DNA of 64,000 nucleotides, taken from the NCBI GenBank assembly GCA_027625915.1, contig JANTQA010000070.1, forward strand, positions 13,831,001-13,895,000. Direction: 5' to 3'. Below are positions 24,825-37,679 of the stretch, one piece after another (position 1 is the stretch's first letter; each line of letters begins with the position of its first letter). The translations under genes and the position numbers were made by a program. A model generated the notes under the pieces. That model was not told the origin of the DNA and ran no database searches. It saw only the letters and a list, made by a program, of their open reading frames with translations. The DNA comes from Anaeramoeba flamelloides. Taxonomy: Eukaryota; Metamonada; Anaeramoebidae.

Positions 24825-25340
24825 TCAGTCAAGGGAATACAATATAATGATAGAATTACATTTGGCTACAGAATTTGAATAGATATTAGAAGTAAAAATT
24901 TATTTTAAAAATTCAATCATTTTTTCAAATTTTTCTTTTTATTTTATTTTGCATTTTTGATATCAAATTGTTTTGAAAAAGTTTTTTTTATCTATAAGAT
25001 CATTAGTCACTAGGTAATAACGTGTTATTCTAATGTTATTGAAATAGCAAAAATGGATTTAGTAAAACTATATTGATTTCTTTTTGAATTTTATTTTGAT
25101 CTTCAATTTAAGATCATTCCCAACCTAGTTTTGGCTATCTCAATTAGGAATTAATGACGAATAATAATTTTTTAAATATTTGAGAAAAATTATTGATTGA
25201 TTAGATTTACATTATACAAATATAAACCATTTTCTGTTTGTGTATCATTTTACTTATTTCTTTTTTTTGTTCTTCAAAGATCAATTATAAAAAATTAATT
25301 GATATTTCGAAAAAATGTAGGTTCCACTTTTACTTGTATA
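24825..25340 (+). mobile_element. Family C element, degraded copy
   Basis: Begins with TTTTTCAGTCAAGGG, the end sequence of the family. The interior carries GATATTAGAAGTAAAAAT, AACGTGTTATTCTAATGTTA and TTCTTCAAAGATCAATTATA, followed by TTGATATTTCGAAAAA. The right GGGGCCC end is degraded. Confidence 0.65.
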
Positions 25341-25989
25341 AATTTTAGTACTACATATGAAAAAATAAAAACCCATTTAATTGATCCTAAATTTAAAGTT
25401 TCAAAAAGGAATACCTTCTTTTAAAAAGCCTTTTAAATATTAAAATTTAATAAAATTCATTTAAAATTTAGCAATTTAAAAGAGAAAAGTATAATCTAAG
25501 AAGTGACTTATTTATTAAGGAAGAGGAAAATATACAATTTTAAGTTTTAAATTGAAAAATAAGAAATTTAAATTTCGATTCTTTGCTTAAAACAAGTAAA
25601 ATGATAAGTAATATAAATTTATTCCTTATTAAGTACCTAAAACATTTTCATTACAACTAGTAATCTTTTTTATCATAGGTTCCAAGCATAAACTATTTGC
25701 TTAATGGGTACAATAACATTGAAACACACCTACAATTTAATTACGTAATGATTTATTAAATATTATGTTGATAAAAATGTTCAAATACTGGGCAATAATT
25801 TGATAAAATAAAAAAAAAAAATGAAATAATTAAATTTACATTTATAGAAAAATAAAAAATATAAAAAAATGAAAAGTTAGTTTTGACAATTTTATTTTTT
25901 CTATTTTTTCGCTGTTTAATTTTATTTTAAACATATTTTTAAATTATGATTATTATTTTTATATTTTCAAATACCTATTACAATTAGTA

Positions 25990-26170
25990 ACTCTTTTCAG
26001 ACACAAACTTTCAACAAAATTTAATACATAAAAAAAAATCTCAAATTATGGAACATTTTTTTTATTTTTTTTTGTACAAATTATTTTACTAGAAGCCGAA
26101 ATTTTGTATCTTAAATATGAATTTACCCTCTTACCCAATTTTTCTTCAAAATTTGAATCTTAAAAGTAGA
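25990..26170. mobile_element. Degraded relative of the CAGT-end MITE
   Basis: ACACAAACTTTCAACAAAAT on the left and TCTTAAAAGTAGAAATGGCTG on the right, with ATTTTACTAGAAGCC in the middle, parallel the intact element at 27541-27739. Both arms have accumulated many differences. Confidence 0.6.
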
Positions 26171-26304
26171 AATGGCTGTATATTAATTTTCGATTACAAT
26201 AATAATTTAGGATATTTACAAATAAATTTGTATTGTCTCTAATTTCATCATATTTTTTTCCATTTAAATAAAAAAATATTAATAATTCATAAATTACAAT
26301 AATA

Positions 26305-26833
26305 AACCATATTCCAAAAATTTGGAAACAGTTCAAACAGTTGAAAGAATAACAATACCATACTTTAAATTCAATTTGGAAAGAATTTTGATTTTACAAA
26401 CTATTTCATTTTTTGTCTTTTTTGTTTTGTTTTCATTTCCTTGTTAGTGTAACATAATCTGTTTCCTTAGATCTAGAATTTTTTTTTTTCGATGGTTGAT
26501 AGAAGGTTAGTGTTGAGTTTCTTAAATCGAAAAATCACATAAAATTTGTGAATGGTATCTTATCAATTGATCAAACAACAATTGTTGGTGAAATTACAAA
26601 AAATTTAGCAATAAATTTTTTGTTCCACTTGTTTCATAATTTTGGACATATTGATCTTGATTTTTTCTTCCTTTTATATTTTTTTTTATTAGAATTAAAA
26701 TGATTGCTTATAAAAACATTAATACTTGGAACTTAAATGTTGTTTCATATTAGGTTGGGAAAAATATAATAAATTTAGTTTTTTTTTTGTCTATTTTTAA
26801 TTTTGGGTGTGTCCAAATTTTTGGAATTGGGTT
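26305..26833. mobile_element. Family A MITE, full-length copy
   Basis: 529 bp between TA dinucleotides. The left end has ATTCCAAAAATTTGGAAACA and the right end has TGTGTCCAAATTTTTGGAAT. It is colinear with 7211-7736 throughout, including GTTGATAGAAGGTTAGTGTT. Non-autonomous. Confidence 0.8.
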
Positions 26834-27540
26834 TATATCAAAAGTTAAATAAATACTCAATAAGAAAATTAAAAAATACTTTGAGTTTGATATTTATTCT
26901 ATAATTAACTCGGTTATTTAAAGCAAAATAGTTTCTATTTTATCAAAAAACAAAATTTCAACATTTGTAGATTCCTTTTTATCATCTAAATTTTTAAATT
27001 TCTCAAAAATTAATTCTGGCCAAATTTAAATAATTTTTAATTCCAAAATCAAAATTAGATATTTTTGATCAAACTATCTCAATAACAGTTAGTTTGTTAT
27101 CAAATAATAAATTCTACTTCAGTAATATCAGAATTTTCTATTAAAATTATATTTTCGTTATTAAGGGATTTCGCTTACTATATTTTCTATATAACTAAAG
27201 TATTTTGTAATGAAAAGTAAATAATATTAGTTTTCTATGGTTTAAATATCATTAAAAAACCCATTAATAATTTTATTTCACAATAAAAACAAAAAATTTT
27301 TTTATCTTATGTTCACAATGAAAATTAGAATTTTTTTTTTATAAATTATTTTTTCTTATTATAAGAATAAAAATTCCAAAATATTATTTCAGTATTTAAA
27401 AATTTATTTTTAGGACCATCTAATAGAAACCATTTTTTGTATTTATAAATTCAAGATTTATTGGATAATTATTTGGACATTAAACTAAAAATACTGATTA
27501 TTTTAGTTTACTGGACAAGGACAATATATATATGTTTCTA

Positions 27541-27739
27541 CAGTCAGTTTCACTTTTAAGGCACAAACTTTCAACGAAATTTAAGGCACAAAAAAATCTC
27601 AAATTTAAGGCACAAAATTTGGAATTTTTTTATTTTACAATTTATTTTACTAGAATCTCAATTTTGTGCTTTAATTTGAGATTTTTTTTTGTGCCTTAAA
27701 TTTCGTTGAAAGTTTGTGCCTTAAAAGTGGAACTGACTG
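27541..27739. mobile_element. 199 bp Tc1/mariner-type MITE with CAGT ends and TA duplication
   Basis: Ends CAGTCAGTT and AACTGACTG, flanked by TA at 27539-27540 and 27740-27741. The arms are about 85 bp and nearly complementary, with three internal repeats of TTTAAGGCACAAA. CAGT termini and TA duplication are the classic Tc1 signature. Only one or two differences are visible in the first 50 bp of the arms, so this copy is fairly young. Confidence 0.85.
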
Positions 27740-28643
27740 TAAAATATGTCTAGTATATGGAAATATCTTGTAAAAATCATCTCTTGATTAATTATTTAAT
27801 TTGTTTCAAAATCGAAATGTTTTGCTCTGTAAATCTGACTTTTCCTGAAAAAAATTGACAAATCAGTGATAATGATAAAAAAGTAGTAAATGTTCTTATT
27901 TTCACAAATTTTATAATGTCTTTTTTTTTGTCCATTTTAAAACAAAAACCAAATCTCCAAAATTAGATTGATTATTAGAAATTAAAATACGATCTAAAAC
28001 AACAAATTAAACCAAAATTTAAGCATGTTCAATTTTCCAATATGAGATTTAAGTGTAAACATTAGAAAAATTGTTTTTTTTTTGGATTTTTGATGCTGTG
28101 GTTCTTCTATTCAGGTGAAATTGAATTTAAGATTTTAAAAATAGGTATTATTTTTTTTTGAGGACTTTCAGTTTCAGATATCTTTGTTGATCAAGAACAA
28201 AAATAAGTAAAATAATTGAAAAATTTTTCTTTTTCGAAACCACCTAATTGAGAATTAAAACCAATTGGAAAATTTTTTTTCATTTGATAATTTTTTGAAG
28301 GATGACTGATTAAAAGTGAAATTTAAGAAAGGAATTATTCAACTTTGTAGTTGGAATAAAGATAATTTGACCTTTAAATTTGTCGAGAAATTCAGTATTT
28401 TCTAAAATTATTTGGGTTTTTCATTAATGGTATTTAAAGTATGAATGGGAAAATAAACTAAATTTCATAATAAAAATACCAATTTTTTTTACCTATTTTA
28501 CTTCCATTTTTTTCTTTTATTTTTAGATGAAAAAAAAATATTTTTAGTGTATAAAACTGAATATTTAAATTGTAATTTTTTTTATAGTAAATAACTTGAA
28601 TTTAGAAAAATATTTATTTTCAAAATTTGATTTTTCATGGGTA

Positions 28644-28800
28644 AATGATTTTGAAATGGAGTTTATATTCTTTTCCTTTTTAATATTTTTCTTTTATTAA
28701 TTGAAGTTTTCAAGGAAGTAGGGTGTGGTGTATGACTTTATTTAAAAAAGAAAATTGAAAATGAAGTGAAAATTTTTCCTATTTATTATTCAAATAACAG
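28644..28800. mobile_element. Family B element just upstream of the ankyrin gene
   Basis: The right end is intact (AAAATGAAGTGAAAATTTTT, then ATTCAAATAACAG followed by TA). The left half is eroded. The internal AAGTAGGGTGTGGTGTATGACTTT region parallels the copy at 58579-58740. It ends 116 bp before the ankyrin ATG, so it forms part of that gene's upstream region. Confidence 0.6.
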
Positions 28801-28916
28801 TAATTCAGGTCCTATAACAACAAGATTTTATTTTGTACTTCTTCTTGTCAGAGATAAATTGCTTAGAAGGATTTCAAAAACTTGTTTCATTTTTTCTTTT
28901 TTGAATATTTTAGAAA

Positions 28917-33368
<4,452 letters not shown>

Positions 33369-33499
33369 TTCACTTCCGCGTTTTTAATCATTTTAGTTCT
33401 TTGATACACAATATGTTTTCTTTTTACTTGACATGAAAGCAGAAGTTTAATACGTTTATGAAGATTTTTATCTTTTTTTTATTATTTTTCTTTTGATCA

Positions 33500-33517
33500 G
33501 AGGAAATTAATTTCCTC
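33500..33517. terminator. 18 bp perfect palindrome after the ankyrin gene
   Basis: GAGGAAATTAATTTCCTC, 132 bp past the stop codon. It could form a tight hairpin in the 3' UTR or be the hairpin tail of a retroposon, like those at 23862-23975 and 36570-36957. A role in 3' end formation is only a possibility. Confidence 0.3.
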
Positions 33518-34319
33518 TTGTATCCCTAAAAGTTTATGTAGATTTATTAATCCTAAAAAAAAATTCTGGTGTACATTAATTTGACAAAATGTTTTTTTTT
33601 TTTTTTTTTTTGTTTTTTTTTCTATTTTGTTGTAAAGATAGTATATACCTTTATATATACATGTATCCCTGAGAATCCCAGATTTACCTAAATTTCATCA
33701 CATTCAAAATTAAAGATTTAAAATAATATTGATGTACGTTAATAAATATATTTTGTTATTTATCTTTAATCTGGATTTTAATTGGATTGGAAAAGTTTTA
33801 ATAATCTCTTTTTCAGTCAAAGCTGCCCAGTTTTATTGAAGAAATAGAACATATACTATGAGTTTAATCTAATATTTTTCTCAAAATAAATTTTTAATTT
33901 TTAGATCTGATCTTTTTTTTATTTCATCAAATTTTAAATTTGTTTTATTTTTCTTTTATTTTAAATAATTCAATTAAAAAAAACTGTTTGAAAAAAGTTC
34001 TAAATTAACTTTAATAAAATTGTGACTTTGTAATTTCTTTTATAATTCATATTTTTACTATTAAAAAATCATATTGTCAAGAATTTTAATTTTCTAAAGA
34101 AATTTGGAAATTTTGCACAAGATGTTCTAATGAAATTTTCGAATTTTTTTGTATCATTTTATTTTTTTATAAAAATTTATAGTTAGTCTCAGGTATTTCT
34201 CTTGGATATCAACACTTATCCCTAATCATTATTTTTCTCTTATTTTAAAACAATTTTCCCATGATTGTTTTTTTTAAAAAAAGTAAATTTACTATTAATA
34301 GTCGTGATACTGTCGGCGA

Positions 34320-34665
34320 AATGGGGTTTCGTTCAAAGTTAAATTAATTACTTTATTTGGATTTTCTTGATCTTATGGTCAATTTAGTTTAATTTGAAAA
34401 TTGATCTTGAATGTTCACTTGGGGATTGTTATTTAATTTTTAAATTTTATTTTTTTTTTTTGATCTGATTTGCTTTAAAACTTTCTATATTTTTTTTAAT
34501 TTGTTTTTCGTTTTTATTTTCAAGTTATTTTTACTTTTGTGTTTCAGTATCACAGTATTAACAAGTAATCACTTGATCTTTTTCCTTTGGAACTCTTCTT
34601 CCCAATATACAGAAGATTCAACCAGGAGAAAAATGGAAAACAAATATAAATTTTAATATTTTTGA
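34320..34665. repeat. Family K dispersed repeat, second copy
   Basis: Colinear with 14030-14330 (see that copy). Shares TGATCTGATTTGCTTTAAAA, CTTTGGAACTCTTCTT and the AAGATTCAACCAGGAGAAAAA segment. Confidence 0.5.
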
Positions 34666-34882
34666 AGATATTCAAACTTTGAAATCTAAAAATTGTTCAC
34701 ATTTCTATTTGAAAAAATACCAACGTAAACGAAAGTTGAATCTTTAATTTTTCAATTTTTTGAACATTTTTTTTAATTAAATTTTGGATTTTGATAAAAA
34801 ATTGTTTTTGGATCTAGAAATTTGTTTATGGTGAAAGATTGAAATTTCGTAAAAGAAGTAAACCAAAAATAAAAATATACTA

Positions 34883-35584
34883 AACTCTGTTTCAGTCAAA
34901 GGGGCCCAAAGTTTTTTTCAAATATCAATTATTTTATATAATTGACCTTTGAAGAACAAATAAGAAATAAAGAGAATAATACACCTCAAAGAAATGTTGA
35001 TACATGTCTGAAAGAAAACTAATTAATCAATAGCTTTTCTTAAAAATTTCAAAACTCAAATTCTTAGGGCCCTATTGAGAAAAACAACGATGTTCGTTTT
35101 GAACTTCTACTGGTATTCGAACAATAAATATAAAACATTTTTCACTTCATTTTCCATACTTTTCTTTTACAAATTAAGCCCCCAAGCAAAGTTTGTTGGT
35201 ATTTGTGGTCTCTATTTGAAAAAGGAAATGAAAATGAAGTGAAAATTTTTGACATTTATTAAACAAATATCAAGATCAAAGATCAAATTAAAATTGCAAT
35301 AGAAATCAATAGATTTCTCAACAATCTTTACATGGTTTCAATTACATTAGAATAACACGTTTTTACCAAGTGACTATTGATCTTGCAATAAAAAATTTTT
35401 TGCAAATGAATGACGTTTTTAAAAAAAAAAATGAAAAAAAAAAACAAAAATGTGTAGAAATGTGAAAAAATGATTTCAATTTTGAAAATTTCCAAAATAA
35501 AATTTTTCTTCTAATATCTATGCAAACCCTTTAAACTCGTGTATTATACCATTACAACTGGGCCCCTTTGACTGAAAAATAGTT
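34883..35584 (-). mobile_element. Family C element, full length, interrupted by a family B element
   Basis: 702 bp between TA dinucleotides. The inverted ends share TTTCAGTCAAAGGGGCCCA with only minor differences over 28 bp. Read on the minus strand it is colinear with 15476-15965 and 24825-25340, except for an extra block at 35110-35273 that is a family B element. No transposase is present. Confidence 0.8.
35110..35273. mobile_element. Family B element nested in family C
   Basis: Left end TA then CTGGTATTCGAA and TTTTTCACTTCATTTTCC; right end GAAAATGAAGTGAAAATTTT then ACAAATATCAAG. Size and layout match 58579-58740. Nesting shows that family B was active after this family C copy had inserted. 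Confidence 0.75.
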
Positions 35585-36299
35585 TAGAAAAGACTTTGAT
35601 TTTAAATAAATATTCTCTTTGAAAAGGTCAAGAAAAATAACCGATCCAGGCTAATCGTTGAAATGAAGAAAGTGAAAAAAAATTCGAACAAAGCTGTTTT
35701 TTGAAGATTTGTTTTCTTTATATTCTTAATTTCGATGAGTAGTAAGAGATTACCTTGATTTCTCTTGGTCCATTAATTGTTGTTATTATTCAATATACTT
35801 TTTTTACAATCAAAATTCTTTTTTCTTATATTTTTATCAAATAAAACCAAAATAAAGAAAACTTTTTCAAAGATTAAAGGAAAAGGAGTTGATAATTAAA
35901 ATCAAAAAAGAACTAGAGAAAGTTAAACTCAAAGAAAAGGGAAAATATATGGGAAAAATTTCAAGAAACAATCATAATTTTTTTGTTTTCAAAATTGATA
36001 GTTATTAAATGATTGTTAAATTAAACTAATTCTTCTAATAACTCTTTATTTATGTAAAAGTAATTTCAAAAAAATAACCAATTTTCTGAAATAAAACTAG
36101 AATCAGATAAATTAAATGAAAAGAGGAATTTATTTTCAAAGCGGGAATACTTTAAAATAACTTGCGATTTGGATTTTTTATACTTTTTACCTTTTCAAAA
36201 TTTCCCTTTTTAAGTTGTTTGGGTTCCTTAGATTACTCTCTTTTTGTTTTTTTTTGGTGTTTGGGGAAGGCAAAAGGAATAAAAAATCATTATAAGAAT

Positions 36300-36561
36300 T
36301 GGTGGACTTCGTCATGACTAACCTAAGCAAACTTGTTGATGATCAGATCTAAAACGAATTAAGCTGGACTTATGCAACTGAACTGAAACCAACGAATGCA
36401 ATCTGAACCCAACCAAAGTGAACCGAATTGGACTTTCCATAAAATCTGTCGAATCGTTACCTGGACTGTGTTTTTGCTGTTGAGTCTGTATCTTGTACTG
36501 GGATTTTGCGAAAACAAGATTAGGGAAACTTGCAAAAAAAAAAAAAAAAAAAAAAAAAACA
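36300..36561. repeat. G+C-richer segment ending in a long poly(A): possible SINE-like retroposon
   Basis: About 230 bp with visibly more G and C than its surroundings (for example GGTGGACTTCGTCATGACTA, GAACTGAAACCAACGAATGC), ending at AAACTTGC and a run of about 25 A. Poly(A) at the end of a compositionally foreign block suggests retroposition of an RNA. A related stretch may exist in reverse at about 41985-42060. No tRNA-like A or B box was found. Confidence 0.45.
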
Positions 36562-36569
36562 ACTCAATT

Positions 36570-36957
36570 TTGTAAAAACAAATCTTATTCTAAAAACCTC
36601 AGCACTTTATAGATTCAAATCATATAATAAGTTCTAAAAAACTTAATAAAGTAACGAATTTCATTTGATCTCTAGTTTTTCAAATATTTATATCTCCTTA
36701 TTAAAACAAGAAATTATAGAAAATATTGATCATTTTTTAGGGGACTGTCCTTCTTATGAAAAAGATAGATTAATATTTCATAACAAATTAAAAAAAAAAA
36801 TCTTAATGAATTAAAATGAAATCAAAAAGGTTTGAAATTACTTTCATTAATTAATAATCGTAAAATCTCTGATTTTACACTTAAATTTAACTTAGGGAAT
36901 TTAAGTCTAAGGGCTACTAGAGTGTAATTTACACTTCTCCCTTAAAAAAAAAAAAAT
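36570..36957 (+). mobile_element. 5'-truncated LINE fragment with reverse-transcriptase C-terminal remnant
   Basis: From 36722 one frame reads NIDHFLGDCPSYEKDRLIFH, the H-x3-C-x2-Y-x3-R pattern found just after the reverse-transcriptase domain in many non-LTR retrotransposons. Further down are GGGAATTTAAGTCTAAGGGC, a 7 bp stem hairpin AGTGTAATTTACACT and an A-rich 3' end. Everything upstream of this region of the element is missing. Confidence 0.65.
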
Positions 36958-37679
36958 AAAAATTGCAATTGGTTTCTTAAAATTTTTTTCAAATACAAGT
37001 TATTCTATCAAGAACTAAAAATAAAATATAGTAAAGAATAAGTAATTATATCTAATGTTACAGATAAGATCTAAAAATAAATGTTTATTTTTAACTTTAT
37101 TCTTGTTCAATTGTTAATTATTTTTAGATTTTGATTTTTAAACTGGTATGTGAATTTATTGTACCATGGTATCTGAAACTCTCCTATTTATTCAAGGATT
37201 CCTTTTTTAGGTTAAAAAAATATTTTTTAAAATTTAATTTTCAAATAAGCTGGTGGCACTCAAAATTAGTAAAAAGTTTCTTCTCCCTTAAATTTTTACA
37301 AAATTAATAAAAAATAAGTTTTGTAAAAAGAGAACAAACTTTTAAAAGAAAAGAATTCAATGGTGAATATCAAATTTTATAGTAAATTTGGGATGATAGA
37401 AACCCAATATTCAAACTAAATTTTTCTTTTTCAAGAACAATAAAAATTTTTTTTTTTTTTTGAATAACCTTTTAGTAAATTTTTTTTTTTTGTCGTTGAA
37501 AGTCCCTTCTTCAAAAAATTGCAATAATAATCATATAGTCTTCAAATTCTAACTTTAAAAAATGGAAAGAGTAAATAGTGATTATTTATCTATGAAAACT
37601 CAAAAGTTAATTGAGTTTGCTTTCATTTTTTCATTGCTATTCTCAATTATTGTTTTTCGATTTTTCTGAAAGGAGAACA

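Larger units (their letters stand above)
24441..28916. other. Intergenic region between USP and ankyrin gene
   Basis: 4.5 kb without a coding gene. It contains family C at 24825-25340, a degraded CAGT-end element at 25990-26170, family A at 26305-26833, a 199 bp CAGT-end MITE at 27541-27739 and a family-B element at 28644-28800 just before the ankyrin gene. The rest is A+T-rich with no recognisable structure. Confidence 0.55.
33369..37679. other. Intergenic region between ankyrin gene and unrecognised gene 1
   Basis: 4.3 kb without a gene. It holds an 18 bp perfect palindrome at 33500-33517, a family-C end fragment near 33814, family K at 34320-34665, family C with nested family B at 34883-35584, a relatively G+C-rich segment with a long A tail at 36300-36561 and a LINE fragment at 36570-36957. 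The last 200 bp are the 5' flank of the next gene. Confidence 0.55.

Noticed and set aside
36318-36385. Box C/D snoRNA-like arrangement (TTGATGA ... CTGA)
   Set aside because: The C box has T where A or G is needed, the D box is a common tetramer, and no terminal stem was seen.
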